A DNA stretch of 64,000 nucleotides from Psychrobacter sp. UBA3483 (GCF_002377905.1 NZ_DFQS01000050.1:81370-145369), one strand, 5' to 3'. Shown: positions 26,834 to 37,104, counted from the first letter of the stretch. A program made the numbers and translations. Notes: generated from the letters alone by a model not told the origin.

Positions 26834-27664
26834 ATGTTTATTGTAGATAAGGCGGCGCCGGCCATTATGAATCAGGCGTTACCGGTGCCGAAAGTGATAT
26901 TTTTTGACATTGACGATACGCTTAGCCGTAACGGTATTATCGCCGCGCACAACCAAGCGACTCTTGAGGCGCTGGCCAAAACTGACATTAAATTGGTGAT
27001 TTCGACCGGACGATCTAAAGCGATATTGCCAGCGGATATTTTAGCCTTGCTCGAAGCGGATGTCTTAGATGCCATCATTTGTATGAATGGACAATATAGT
27101 TTTGATAATAAAGGCTTGATTAGCCATTATCCATTGTCTGCTGAGCAAGCGGACAAAATTGTGCAGTTATGCCAGACAAGTCAGCTGATTCATAAGTTTG
27201 ACTCGGCGACGCACATTGCTTGGTCAGGCGAAAACGAGCGTTTGCGTGATTTTAATGCCAAAACGCCGAACTCTATCGTTGATCCACTCTATTATCAATC
27301 AAACCCCGTTTATCAATGCTCAGTGTTTTTTAACAATCAATTCGATAAAATGCAAGATATCGACTTTTCACAGGACGATTTAAAACTGGTGCATTGGCAT
27401 CATATCGGTGCCGATATCTTGCCGATAGAGGCATCCAAGGCGCGAGGCATTACAGACGTCTGTCAATATTATGGGGTAGATGCCAATGAGTGTATGGCTT
27501 TTGGTGATGGTATGAATGACTTAGAGATGTTTGATTTGGTCGGCTATGCGGTAGCGATGGGCGATGCCCAGCCTGCGTTGATTGCGCGTGCAGATTTTGT
27601 CACCGGTACGATTGAAGAGCGCGGTATCCAGTCGGTACTCGAGCAATTTCATATAGCGTCTTGA
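26834..27664 (+). CDS. Cof-type HAD hydrolase
   Basis: 276 residues. HAD-superfamily phosphatase of the Cof/YidA type (C2B cap), acting on small phosphorylated metabolites; the substrate is not predictable. Motif I is FFDIDDTLSRNGII with the two catalytic Asp, motif II LVISTGRSK, motif III the conserved Lys in PIEASKARGI, and motif IV MAFGDGMNDLEMFDLVGYAVAMGDA. The ATG has AAAGGA upstream. It starts 345 bases from the divergent hemerythrin gene and converges on a small membrane-protein gene. Confidence 0.88.
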   Translation: MFIVDKAAPAIMNQALPVPKVIFFDIDDTLSRNGIIAAHNQATLEALAKTDIKLVISTGRSKAILPADILALLEADVLDAIICMNGQYSFDNKGLISHYPLSAEQADKIVQLCQTSQLIHKFDSATHIAWSGENERLRDFNAKTPNSIVDPLYYQSNPVYQCSVFFNNQFDKMQDIDFSQDDLKLVHWHHIGADILPIEASKARGITDVCQYYGVDANECMAFGDGMNDLEMFDLVGYAVAMGDAQPALIARADFVTGTIEERGIQSVLEQFHIAS

Positions 27665-27739
27665 TAAATAGTTTATAAAAACCGCTATTTATCTAAGGCG
27701 TGTCCTCCTTTTTAAAAGAAGAGCACGTCCTAGCAAAAT

Positions 27740-28003
27740 TTAACGACGCTTAGCCATCAAACCATAAAACCAGCTACCGACTTTATAAAATCCGACGATG
27801 ATTAAGATTATGACCAATGCTGCAAGTACATAAGCCAGCCAAGTTGGCACGTGACTTAGCCAGCCAATGGTAAATGCCAAACCAAGATAAGTTTCAACTG
27901 GCCAGTTAAGGATAGGCGTCGGTGAGCCTGAATTAAATACCATCATAAAACCTATGATGCCAATCAAAGCCATCACTATCCCAGCGCGTACACGATTATT
28001 CAT
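27740..28003 (-). CDS. small membrane protein of unknown function
   Basis: 87 residues with two or three hydrophobic segments: residues 8-24 (IVMALIGIIGFMMVFNS), a weaker one near 40-50, and 57-73 (LAYVLAALVIILIIVGFYKVG), ending in a basic KRR. AGAAG precedes the ATG by six bases, a good binding site. Not recognised; it could be a small inner-membrane accessory protein. It converges with the HAD gene. Confidence 0.6.
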   Translation of the reverse strand: MNNRVRAGIVMALIGIIGFMMVFNSGSPTPILNWPVETYLGLAFTIGWLSHVPTWLAYVLAALVIILIIVGFYKVGSWFYGLMAKRR

Positions 28004-28266
28004 TGTATTCTTCTTTTAATTCACTCACTTTGGGTAATGTTTCTTATTTTTTTATATGATCGTTTATGACGCTTGTATCATGACACGATGTTGCATTCTT
28101 TATTGTTATACTAAGGTAGATTTTTTCAGCCTTATAAAATAAATCAGCGCTCATCATTAGTATGTTTATTGCCCCGCTTTTTGTTGTCCAAATCTCACAA
28201 AATTCCCGCATTCTGACGATGACTAAGCCGTTATTACTACTAACTTTAACAACGTCTTGAAAAACG

Positions 28267-28322
28267 CTATGTATGATTGCCCTTTAAATTATGCTTAATC
28301 ATAGCCATAATGATATACATAG
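28267..28322. promoter_or_regulatory. 56-base dyad upstream of the binding-protein gene
   Basis: CTATGTAT (28267-28274) matches ATACATAG (28315-28322). Between them TTATG and CATAA, and TGATT and AATCA, offer further pairings. It lies about 75 bases before the start codon and could be a structured leader or an operator. The rest of the 28004-28395 interval shows nothing I can support. Confidence 0.4.
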
Positions 28323-28395
28323 CTGTCAATTTTAGCATCGTGCCTGTTTTACGGGTTTTCTTGCTTTGCACCATTCTTATTTTAGGAGAGATATT

Positions 28396-29517
28396 TTGAC
28401 TCATTTATCATCGTCGCGCGCTGTTGCTCGTAGCGCTCGCATGCTTCCAAAAGCCCTATTAGCCGTGGCGGTTGGGCTCGCACTTGTGAGCTGTAGTAAA
28501 TCAGATAACGCCGCTACCGATAGCGCTGCGACCAGTACAGAAACGCTTAATTTGTATAACTGGTCGGAATATATGCCGCAAGAAATCCTCGATGGTTTTA
28601 CCAAAGAGACCGGTATTCGCGTCAATTACACTACTTTTGATTCTAACGAAGCTATGTACGCTAAGCTTAAATTGCTTGATGATTCTAGCCAATACGATTT
28701 AGCGATTCCATCGACATATTATGTCGAAAAAATGGCCAAAGAAGGGCTTTTGCAAGAGCTTGATAAATCTAAGTTAAGCAACTTTAAAAATCTAGATACC
28801 TCATTTACCAATACCAAAGTTGACCCAGAAAACAAATATTCGATTCCTTACATGTGGGGCAGCACCGGTCTTGCCATCAATGGCGAAGCGGTCGATCCTG
28901 CAACCGTAAATAGCTGGAATGACTTATGGCGTCCTGAGTATAAAGGTCAAGTGATGCTAATGAATGACATGCGCGAAGTGTTTGGCATGGCGCTCTTAAC
29001 CTTGGGCTATTCAGGTAATAGTAAAAACCCTGAGGAAATCAAAGCGGCTTATGAGAAGCTAACGACCTTGATGCCAAATGTGAAAACCTTTAACTCAGAC
29101 GCCTCGCGTATGCCGTATATGGAAGGGGAAACCACGGTTGGTATGAGCTGGAATGGTGAAGCTATCATCGCTAATAACGAAGGTTTAACCAGCTTGGTAT
29201 ATAAATACCCAACTGAAGGAGCTATTCTTTGGATGGACAACTTTGTCATTCCTAAAAATGCCAAACAGGTGGATGCGGCGCACAAATTTATCGACTATTT
29301 GCTGCGTCCTGAAAACTCTAAAATCGTCAGCGAAGAGATTGGTTACGCATCACCGAATATGGCCGCCCGTGAGCTGATGCCAGAAGAGGTGCGCAACAAT
29401 CCAACCATTTATCCAAGCAAAGAAGTGCTAGCAAAAGCGGAGTTCCAAGAAGATGTCGGCGATGAAGCTTTGCAGGTTTATCAGCAGTATTGGGATAAGC
29501 TAAAAACGGGTCGTTAA
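28396..29517 (+). CDS. polyamine ABC transporter substrate-binding lipoprotein (PotD/PotF-like)
   Basis: 373 residues. A periplasmic binding protein that captures putrescine or spermidine for an ABC importer. A lipoprotein signal ends in GLALVSC, followed by a Ser/Thr/Ala linker and the PotD/PotF fold: LNLYNWSEYMPQEILDGF, YDLAIPSTYYVEKMAKEGLL, YSIPYMWGSTGLAIN, MNDMREVFGMALLTLGYSGN, VGMSWNGEAIIA and GAILWMDNFVIPKNAK. The start is TTG 28396, with AGGAG seven bases upstream; an upstream TTG (28366) has no site. No permease or ATPase gene follows; a terminator comes directly after, so its partners are elsewhere. Confidence 0.88.
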   Translation: MTHLSSSRAVARSARMLPKALLAVAVGLALVSCSKSDNAATDSAATSTETLNLYNWSEYMPQEILDGFTKETGIRVNYTTFDSNEAMYAKLKLLDDSSQYDLAIPSTYYVEKMAKEGLLQELDKSKLSNFKNLDTSFTNTKVDPENKYSIPYMWGSTGLAINGEAVDPATVNSWNDLWRPEYKGQVMLMNDMREVFGMALLTLGYSGNSKNPEEIKAAYEKLTTLMPNVKTFNSDASRMPYMEGETTVGMSWNGEAIIANNEGLTSLVYKYPTEGAILWMDNFVIPKNAKQVDAAHKFIDYLLRPENSKIVSEEIGYASPNMAARELMPEEVRNNPTIYPSKEVLAKAEFQEDVGDEALQVYQQYWDKLKTGR

Positions 29518-29572
29518 TTCTGTAAATTAATACACATTTATTGATTGCTGTTTTAGATGCCTATTATCTATC

Positions 29573-29611
29573 CAAAAAAAACGCTGCCTTCATTAAGTCA
29601 GCGTTTTTTAT
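29573..29611. terminator. bidirectional terminator between convergent genes
   Basis: AAAAAACGCTG pairs with CAGCGTTTTTT, with A-run and T-run on either side, serving both the binding-protein gene (plus) and the FUSC gene (minus). Confidence 0.9.
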
Positions 29612-29623
29612 TTGTTTTTCTAT

Positions 29624-30859
29624 TTATAAATGCAAATCGGTTTCGCTGCCTTTATGCTCAATACGGCGCTGCTCGCGGCGCTGATAACGTAGACCTGAGG
29701 CGGCAAACCATTGCGGTTTGGTGGTTTGCAATAAATCACTCAGTCGCTGCAACTGCACTTGCAGCGTTTGGGTGAGCCAAAAATAGCCTTGCCACTCAAA
29801 ACCTAAGTTTTCCACACTTGGATATTCTGACACTGCGATACGGGTAATCGGGCGAAACACTTCATCATTTGGACTACGTAATACTGCTGCCATATGCTGC
29901 ATCGCTTGGGTCAGTTCGTGCTGATAATGAATCAGTAAAATATGATTTTCATCGTCAATTTCGATGTTTGCCAAGCGCGGCGCGGCGCTTAACAGTAAGT
30001 CAATGGTACCAATAATATTGCGATGGGTACGCTGAATGGTCTCTAGCGTTTCTTTTTCAATCCCAGATTCGCTCGCTGTCGCCGCAATATGCGGACGTAC
30101 GGCAAGCAGGCGCTTATTGATTTTTTGCAGCGCTTTGACCAAGGCTTTATTCACTGGTGTATCTGGTACAGAGGGGTTTTTTGGGTAAATAATACTGGCT
30201 GAACTGGTCGCTTTACTATATTTAAAGGGTTTTGGTACTAAAATCTCGGCATCAATATGATTGCCCACTCCAGCGTATAAATTACCGCAGGTTTCAAGGT
30301 TACTGGCCAATAAAAACCGCCACATTAGCGTTGATTTCAGCGGTAAAATCAAGGTCGCAGCGACCGCAACCCCTGCGCCAAGTAAAATATTAATGGCGCG
30401 ATACAGACCGTCTTGGGTGATATTGCTATGGTCAGGGCTTGAGACTATCATCAGCATGGTGATGCCCGTTAGCAGCCCGATATAACCCAACTGCTTAACC
30501 GCCACGTAGCCAATAATACCGCTGATAATACCAATCAGCCCATAGTATAACCATAGCCAGCCGCCGGTATATTGAATCAGCCATAAAAAGCTCAACCCAA
30601 CCACCACGCCGAGCAAAGTGCCGAGTATGCGCTCCTTGGCCTTGGTATAAATCGCCCCTTGATATTGCAACAAACCCAATATCACAAACACGGTGATGGT
30701 CGTCCATTCGCCATGCGGCAAGTGGGTAAACTCATTTAATAAGAGGGCAATAAGCACGGCCACGCCCAAACGTATGGCATGCAACACATCGGCATGCTGA
30801 TAGCGGGCGTAAGGCTCTACAAACGGCGCGGTAAATCGTTGCCAAAAAGTCGGTTTCAC
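29624..30859 (-). CDS. FUSC-family (aromatic acid exporter-like) membrane protein
   Basis: 411 residues. A block of about six membrane helices in the first 175 residues (AIRLGVAVLIALLLNEF, WTTITVFVILGLLQYQGA, GTLLGVVVGLSFLWLIQY, YYGLIGIISGIIGYVAV, ITMLMIVSSPDHSN, AINILLGAGVAVAATLILP) followed by a soluble, helical C-terminal half with no second membrane block. This is the half-length FUSC/ArAE layout, in contrast to the 650-700 residue YccS/AaeB type. Such proteins are thought to export aromatic or organic acids; substrate unknown. Starts at GTG 30859 with only a weak AGAG upstream. A bidirectional terminator lies just after the stop. Confidence 0.8.
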   Translation of the reverse strand: MKPTFWQRFTAPFVEPYARYQHADVLHAIRLGVAVLIALLLNEFTHLPHGEWTTITVFVILGLLQYQGAIYTKAKERILGTLLGVVVGLSFLWLIQYTGGWLWLYYGLIGIISGIIGYVAVKQLGYIGLLTGITMLMIVSSPDHSNITQDGLYRAINILLGAGVAVAATLILPLKSTLMWRFLLASNLETCGNLYAGVGNHIDAEILVPKPFKYSKATSSASIIYPKNPSVPDTPVNKALVKALQKINKRLLAVRPHIAATASESGIEKETLETIQRTHRNIIGTIDLLLSAAPRLANIEIDDENHILLIHYQHELTQAMQHMAAVLRSPNDEVFRPITRIAVSEYPSVENLGFEWQGYFWLTQTLQVQLQRLSDLLQTTKPQWFAASGLRYQRREQRRIEHKGSETDLHL

Positions 30860-30939
30860 GCAGGGCGTCTCTTATAATGAATAAATAAAAAGTGGCTTAA
30901 ATGATAACTGCTAGCTTAACCATTCATAAAGCAATTATC

Positions 30940-30981
30940 AAAAAAATAACGCCTTTTATCTGTTAAAAGAGAAAAGACGTT
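30940..30981 (-). terminator. rho-independent terminator of gltBD
   Basis: Minus strand AACGTCTTTT pairs with AAAAGGCGTT (one G-U), followed by ATTTTTTT. Confidence 0.75.
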
Positions 30982-31078
30982 AAAGGTGTAAAGATGCTAG
31001 CCCATAACCAGAAAAATATTGGAAAAGCGTATTTGACTATTGATAGCTGCCAACAGCTAAATACTAGACTTCTAAACG

Positions 31079-32500
31079 CTAGACTTCTAAGAAATCCAAA
31101 ATCCCTTCTGCCGCTTCACGACCTTCCCAAATCGCCGTCACCACCAAATCAGAGCCGCGCACCATATCGCCACCGGCAAATATTTTTGGATTACTGGTTT
31201 GGAATTTAAAGGTTTGTTTTTCGGCGGCGACGACTCGACCTGACGTGTCCATTGTCACATGCTGACTGGCAAACCAATCGGCCGGGCTAGGACGGAAACC
31301 AAAAGCCAGAATAACCGCATCACACGGGATGATTTCTTCTGAGTTAGGAATGGGCTCAGGGTGGCGGCGACCATGACTGTCAGGCGTGCCCAAATGCGTG
31401 GTAATCACCTTAACCGCATTCACCTTGCCATTTAAGCCAATGATTTCTGTCGGTTGACGATTGAATAAAAACTCAACGCCTTCTTCGCGCGCATTGACCA
31501 CCTCACGGCGAGAGCCGGGCATATTTTCTTCGTCACGGCGATAAGCGCAAACTACTTGCTGCGCGCCTTGACGCACACTGCTACGGTTACAGTCCATCGC
31601 TGTATCACCGCCGCCTAGCACCACCACTTTTTTGCCTTTTAAATCGATATAGTCTGCTGGATTTTTTTCCCAGTTATTGCAGCGATTGACGTTAGCTATC
31701 AGATAATCTAGCGCATCGTAGACGCCTTCTAGCTCTTCGCCTGCAAAGCCGCCGCGCATATAAGTATAAGTGCCCATGCCCATAAATACCGCATCGTACT
31801 CGCTTAACAACTCATCAATACTGACGTCGCTACCGATTTCAGTCTCTAAACGGAACTCCATGCCCATACCTTCAAAAATGACACGGCGATTGCGCATGAC
31901 ATCTTTTTCCATTTTAAACTCTGGAATACCAAAGGTTAATAAACCGCCAATCTCAGGACGCTTATCAAAGATAATAGGTTTGACCCCGTTTCTGACTAAG
32001 ATATCGGCGCAGCCCAGTCCTGCAGGCCCTGCGCCAATAATAGCGACTTTTTTATCCGTCCAAACCACCTCGGACATATCAGGACGCCAGCCAAGGGCAA
32101 AAGCGGTGTCATTGATATATTTCTCAACATTGCCGATGGTGACCGCGCCAAAGCCATCGTTTAGCGTACAAGCGCCTTCACACAAGCGGTCTTGCGGGCA
32201 GACACGGCCACAAACTTCAGGCAAAGTATTGGTTTGATGACACAATTCTGCTGCCTGAAATATTTGTCCTTCTGCCGCTAATTTAAGCCAGTTGGGAATG
32301 TAATTATGTACCGGACATTTCCACTCGCAGTATGGATTGCCGCACTCAAGACAGCGGTGCGATTGCTGCGCTACTGATTCGCTATCGAACGGCTGATAAA
32401 TTTCTACAAACTCTGTTGAGCGCGTAACGATGTCTTTTTTGATCGGCTCAAGGCGCGGTACATCTAAAAACTGAAAACTATTTTCTAAGCGTTTTGCCAT
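31079..32500 (-). CDS. gltD: glutamate synthase (NADPH) small subunit
   Basis: 473 residues. The FAD subunit that passes electrons from NADPH to the large subunit for glutamate synthesis from glutamine and 2-oxoglutarate. N-terminal cysteine clusters (CLECGNPYCEWKCPVHNYIP and CGRVCPQDRLCEGAC) hold 4Fe-4S centres. The FAD site is VAIIGAGPAGLGCADILVRNG, and the NADPH site VVVLGGGDTAMDCNRSSVRQGA. The C-terminal FAD block is PKIFAGGDMVRGSDLVVTAIWEGREAA. I chose ATG 32500 (MAKRLENSF), which gives the E. coli length; the upstream in-frame extension to 32581 is not family sequence. It follows gltB by 140 bases and a terminator closes the operon. Confidence 0.96.
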   Translation of the reverse strand: MAKRLENSFQFLDVPRLEPIKKDIVTRSTEFVEIYQPFDSESVAQQSHRCLECGNPYCEWKCPVHNYIPNWLKLAAEGQIFQAAELCHQTNTLPEVCGRVCPQDRLCEGACTLNDGFGAVTIGNVEKYINDTAFALGWRPDMSEVVWTDKKVAIIGAGPAGLGCADILVRNGVKPIIFDKRPEIGGLLTFGIPEFKMEKDVMRNRRVIFEGMGMEFRLETEIGSDVSIDELLSEYDAVFMGMGTYTYMRGGFAGEELEGVYDALDYLIANVNRCNNWEKNPADYIDLKGKKVVVLGGGDTAMDCNRSSVRQGAQQVVCAYRRDEENMPGSRREVVNAREEGVEFLFNRQPTEIIGLNGKVNAVKVITTHLGTPDSHGRRHPEPIPNSEEIIPCDAVILAFGFRPSPADWFASQHVTMDTSGRVVAAEKQTFKFQTSNPKIFAGGDMVRGSDLVVTAIWEGREAAEGILDFLEV

Positions 32501-32640
32501 GGTATTGTCTCTTCTATAGTGGGTAACGACAGCCAATATCTGCAGCCTAAATGAGGCAAATTTACGGATAGAGGTTGTCATTTACCTGCTTAAAACCTAT
32601 GAATTAAACTGCTTGTAAACCTATTATTGACCAAGCCAAT

Positions 32641-35600
32641 TTATTGTGGGTCAGCCGTCGTGGTTTTAAGCAGGGTTGCAACGTTTGCCGCTTTGGGTTT
32701 TACCAAATAGAACTTACGCGCGTAATGCTCAAAGTCCGCTAAGATGGTTTGCCCCCACGCACTGCCCGTTTTTTCAACATGAGTTTCAATCACTTGTTGC
32801 AAGTAAATACGATGACCTTCCATTTGCTCGCTTGAGATACGGTTTAAATCAATCAGTTCATGATTACAGCGATCGAAAAAGTCACCATTCATATCGAGGA
32901 CATAAGCAAAGCCGCCGGTCATGCCTGCGCCGAAATTCAGCCCCGTACGCCCAAGGACGGTAATGATGCCGCCGGTCATATACTCGCAGCAATGGTCGCC
33001 CGTGCCTTCGATAACCGCATGAGCGCCCGAATTACGTACGCCGAAACGCTCGCCTGCTGTACCCGCCGCATACAACTTGCCACCGGTAGCGCCATACAGA
33101 CAAGTGTTGCCGATAATGGCGGTTTCATGCGTGGTAAAGCTTGAATCTTGCGGTGGATAAATGACAATCTCACCGCCCGCCATGCCTTTACCAACATAGT
33201 CATTGGCATCGCCTTCTAGCTCAATATGCAAACCGCCCGCATTCCAGACCCCTAAACTTTGACCTGCGGTGCCGTTTAGATGCAGCTTAATGGGTCTATC
33301 ACTCATGCCAAGGTTGCCCCAGACCTGCGCAATCTCGCCGGAAATACGCGCGCCGATAGAGCGATCACAGTTACCGACGGCGTAGCTATAATCGCCGCCG
33401 TTACCTTGACGGATACTTAACAGCATATCGTTAATCATTTGCTCAGCAAGCAAGCCTTTATCAAATGGCTCATTACGCGCCACCTGACAAGTTTGCGCTT
33501 TGCCGCTACTGGCTGGATGACTAAATAATAACGGCGTTAAATCCAAATGCCGCTGCTTATCAGTATTACCTTCTAACACGTCAAGCAAATCGGTACGCCC
33601 GACCAGCTCCTCCATACTGCGCACGCCGAGAGCGGCAAGCCATTCGCGCGTTTCGGTGGCGACAAATTTAAAGAAGTTAATCAGCATTTCTGCTTCACCG
33701 ATGAAATGCTCATCACGTAGCTGGGCTTTTTGGGTGGCAACGCCGGTTGGGCAGTTATTAAGATGGCAAATCCGCAAGTATTTACAGCCAACGGCAATCA
33801 TCGGCGTGGTGCCAAAACCAAAGCTCTCTGCCCCAAGAATTGCGGCTTTGACCACATCAAGACCCGTTTTTAGACCGCCATCGGTTTGAATACGAACTTT
33901 ATCACGCAAGCCGTTGACCCGAAGCGATTGATGCGTTTCAGCAAGCCCTAGCTCCCACGGCGAGCCAGCATGATGGATAGATGACAGTGGCGACGCTGCC
34001 GTGCCACCATCATAGCCTGAGATGGTAATTAGGTCAGCGTAGGCTTTTGCCACGCCCGTTGCAATGGTGCCAACACCCGGACGTGAGACCAGCTTCACTG
34101 ACACCAAAGCATCTGGATTGACTTGTTTTAAATCAAAAATTAGCTGCGCCAAATCTTCGATAGAGTAAATATCATGATGCGGCGGCGGCGATATGAGCGT
34201 CACCCCCGGTACCGAATAACGCAGGCGAGCGATGAGCGCATTAACCTTACCGCCCGGCAGCTGACCGCCCTCACCCGGTTTTGCCCCTTGAGCAACTTTA
34301 ATTTGCAGCACTTCTGCCGAACGCAGATACGCCGGTGTGACGCCAAAGCGACCTGAGGCAATTTGCTTAATTTTTGAGTTACGCAAGGTACCATAACGCA
34401 CCGGATCTTCGCCGCCTTCACCAGAGTTTGAGCGCCCGCCAATAGTATTCATCGCCATGGCAATCGCTTCATGGGCTTCAGGTGACAATGCTCCTAAAGA
34501 CATGCCAGCAGAATCAAAGCGCGATAAAATTTCTGAGATGTCCTCGACGTCATTTACGTCGATTGAATTATCGGTTTTTAATTGTAATAAATCGCGCAAG
34601 GTTGCTACGGGACGGCTATTGACCAAATCGGCATAATTGCGATAATTGTCATAATCGCCGGTACGGACTGCGGTATGTAGGCTGTTAATTACGTCAGGAT
34701 TAAAGGCATGGTACTCTTTATTAAAGACAAATTTTAATAAACCACCTTGGTCAAGTGGCGCACGGCGTTTAAAAGCATTGGCCGCCAATTGTGCTTGATC
34801 GGCAGCTAAATCGGCAAAGGTTGCGCCTTTAATACGACTTTGCACACCTTTAAAGCATAAGCTTACCACTTCTTCAGAAAGCCCCACCGCTTCAAATAAT
34901 TGCGCGCCGCGGTAAGAGACAATGGTAGAGATACCCATTTTTGATAAGATTTTTAGCAGCCCTTTATCCAAGCCTTTACGGAAATTGACCCGCGCTTGAA
35001 TCGGATCGCCAAGCAGCTCACCCGTCGCCACCAAATCATCGATGACGTCATAGGCCAGATATGGATAGACACAAGTCGCGCCAAAGCCAATCAATACCGC
35101 CACTTGATGTGAATCGCGCGCCAGACCAGTCTCGACGATTAAATTGGCATCGGTACGAATACCTTGCGCAATTAAATAATGATGCACCGCACCAGTGACC
35201 ATAATGGCGTTGGCAGGTAGTTTGTCGGCTGCGATATTCTTATCAGACAACACAATCAAAGTAAAACCCGCACGAATGCTATTTGCTACTTGCTCACAGA
35301 TGGCTTTAATAGCGGCTGCTAGCTCAAGATTGGCATCGTAGTTTAAGTCGATACGCGCCATTTGAAACGCTGGATCAGCCAAGGTTTCGAGCTGCTGCAT
35401 TTTACTGGCTGATAAAACCGGTGACGATAAGATAATACGATGCGCGTCGCGTGCTGACGGCGCAAATACATTGGTTTCAGCACCAAGACACGTCTGTAGC
35501 GACATCACAATTGACTCACGCAACGGGTCTATCGGTGGATTGGTCACCTGCGCAAACTGCTGGCGGAAAAAGTCGCCGACATGACGAATTTGCTGAGATA

Positions 35601-37104
35601 GCACCGCCATCGGCGTATCATCGCCCATCGAGCCGACTGGCTCTTGCGCATTTTCGGCATTAGGACGGATAATTTCGGTGCGCTCTTCATTGGTGATATG
35701 ATACATTTTTTGCAATGCTTTTAGCGGCTCACCGCGGCAAGCTTGGGCGGCTAATTCTTCTTCTAAGCGCTCATCATCGCGGATGCGGGTTGCTTCTTCG
35801 CGCAGCCATTTACGATATGGATGCGCTTTTTTGAGTAACGTCGCAATCGCTTTAGTATCCATGATTTGACCGGTCATGGTATCGATAACTAACATCTGAC
35901 CGGGCCCAACGCGCCCTTTAGCAAGCACATCTTTTGGCGCATAATCCCAAACGCCGACTTCTGAGGCCACCGTGATATAGCCATTTTTGGTGGTGACCCA
36001 ACGCGACGGACGCAGACCATTACGGTCGAGCATACATACCGCATAGCGACCGTCTTGAATCACTAGTCCTGCTGGGCCATCCCACGCCTCCATATGCTGC
36101 GAGTAAAACTCATAAAACGCGCGCAAGTCCATATCCATGCTATCAACGTTTTGCCAAGCGGGCGGTACCAAAATCGACATCGAGTGGAATAAACTCATAC
36201 CGCCCGACATCAGCACCTCTAGCATATTATCTAAGCTCGATGAATCCGAACCCGTGCTATTCACCAGTGGCGTCAATTCACTTATATTGGGCAATTTATC
36301 AGACTTTAATTTTGGCGTGCGTGCTTCAGACCAGCTACGGTTGCCGGTGATGGTGTTAAGCTCACCATTGTGCGCCAAGTAGCGAAACGGCTGCGCCAGT
36401 GGCCAACGCGGTAAGGTATTGGTCGAAAAACGCTGATGGAAGACCACGATATGCGAGGCCAAACGCGTATCTTGTAAGTCTAAAAAGAACGCGGGCAGGT
36501 CTGATGGCATGACCAAACCTTTATAAATAATCGTCTGACAGTTTAAGGAACACACATAAAATAGCTCATCATCAAGCAGACGCTGCTCGGCTTTTTTACG
36601 CGCGACAAATAATTTGCGGTTAAAGTCATCGGCGGCAATCTCGTCTGGCGCATTGACAAATACTTGCTGAAAACCAGGTAATGTCTGACGCCCAATCTCA
36701 CCAACGATACTTAAATCAAGCGGCACATCGCGCCAGCCCGCCACTACTAACCCTTGGGCGACAATCTCTTCATTAAGCACCTGCTGACTATAATGCGCTT
36801 TTGCTTCATCTACATTAACAAACACCATGCCCACAGCAAAATTAGCGGTTAGGGTAAAACCCAGCTCAGTGGCGATATCGCCAAAAAAAGCCGTCGGCGT
36901 TGCCAGCAATAAACCGCAGCCATCGCCTGTTTTACCATCAGCTGCAACGCCGCCGCGATGGGTCATACAACTTAGACTATGAATAGCTGTTTTTACCAAA
37001 TCGTGACTGGCTTGGCCCTCGATATGAGCTATCAAACCAAAGCCGCAATTATCAGAGAAGTCATCTGGCGCCGCCAAATGCGTAGAGGAAGAAATCATTG
37101 ACAT
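32641..37104 (-). CDS. gltB: glutamate synthase (NADPH) large subunit
   Basis: 1487 residues. Transfers glutamine amide nitrogen to 2-oxoglutarate. A short propeptide (19 residues) precedes the class II glutaminase nucleophile Cys20 in CGFGLIAH. The glutaminase domain (to about 430) has FHQRFSTNTLPRWPLAQPFR and HNGELNTITGNRSW. A central domain follows, then the FMN/synthase domain with SPPPHHDIYSIEDLAQLIFDL and the 3Fe-4S cysteines in CKYLRICHLNNCPTGVATQ. The GXGXG beta-helix domain is C-terminal (GGEIVIYPPQ, GNTCLYGATGG, GMTGGFAYVLD). The ATG 37104 has AAGGA six bases upstream. It lies after an 830-base spacer from the SPOR gene and is cotranscribed with gltD. Confidence 0.98.
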   Translation of the reverse strand: MSMISSSTHLAAPDDFSDNCGFGLIAHIEGQASHDLVKTAIHSLSCMTHRGGVAADGKTGDGCGLLLATPTAFFGDIATELGFTLTANFAVGMVFVNVDEAKAHYSQQVLNEEIVAQGLVVAGWRDVPLDLSIVGEIGRQTLPGFQQVFVNAPDEIAADDFNRKLFVARKKAEQRLLDDELFYVCSLNCQTIIYKGLVMPSDLPAFFLDLQDTRLASHIVVFHQRFSTNTLPRWPLAQPFRYLAHNGELNTITGNRSWSEARTPKLKSDKLPNISELTPLVNSTGSDSSSLDNMLEVLMSGGMSLFHSMSILVPPAWQNVDSMDMDLRAFYEFYSQHMEAWDGPAGLVIQDGRYAVCMLDRNGLRPSRWVTTKNGYITVASEVGVWDYAPKDVLAKGRVGPGQMLVIDTMTGQIMDTKAIATLLKKAHPYRKWLREEATRIRDDERLEEELAAQACRGEPLKALQKMYHITNEERTEIIRPNAENAQEPVGSMGDDTPMAVLSQQIRHVGDFFRQQFAQVTNPPIDPLRESIVMSLQTCLGAETNVFAPSARDAHRIILSSPVLSASKMQQLETLADPAFQMARIDLNYDANLELAAAIKAICEQVANSIRAGFTLIVLSDKNIAADKLPANAIMVTGAVHHYLIAQGIRTDANLIVETGLARDSHQVAVLIGFGATCVYPYLAYDVIDDLVATGELLGDPIQARVNFRKGLDKGLLKILSKMGISTIVSYRGAQLFEAVGLSEEVVSLCFKGVQSRIKGATFADLAADQAQLAANAFKRRAPLDQGGLLKFVFNKEYHAFNPDVINSLHTAVRTGDYDNYRNYADLVNSRPVATLRDLLQLKTDNSIDVNDVEDISEILSRFDSAGMSLGALSPEAHEAIAMAMNTIGGRSNSGEGGEDPVRYGTLRNSKIKQIASGRFGVTPAYLRSAEVLQIKVAQGAKPGEGGQLPGGKVNALIARLRYSVPGVTLISPPPHHDIYSIEDLAQLIFDLKQVNPDALVSVKLVSRPGVGTIATGVAKAYADLITISGYDGGTAASPLSSIHHAGSPWELGLAETHQSLRVNGLRDKVRIQTDGGLKTGLDVVKAAILGAESFGFGTTPMIAVGCKYLRICHLNNCPTGVATQKAQLRDEHFIGEAEMLINFFKFVATETREWLAALGVRSMEELVGRTDLLDVLEGNTDKQRHLDLTPLLFSHPASSGKAQTCQVARNEPFDKGLLAEQMINDMLLSIRQGNGGDYSYAVGNCDRSIGARISGEIAQVWGNLGMSDRPIKLHLNGTAGQSLGVWNAGGLHIELEGDANDYVGKGMAGGEIVIYPPQDSSFTTHETAIIGNTCLYGATGGKLYAAGTAGERFGVRNSGAHAVIEGTGDHCCEYMTGGIITVLGRTGLNFGAGMTGGFAYVLDMNGDFFDRCNHELIDLNRISSEQMEGHRIYLQQVIETHVEKTGSAWGQTILADFEHYARKFYLVKPKAANVATLLKTTTADPQ

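Noticed and set aside
27664..27740. Possible terminator between the HAD gene and the small membrane protein
   Set aside because: AGGCGTGTCCTC and GAGCACGTCCT pair only with bulges and have no proper T-run.
31770..32237. 155-codon open frame on the plus strand
   Set aside because: It lies entirely antisense to gltD, whose family identity is certain, and reads as Ser/Pro-rich shadow sequence.
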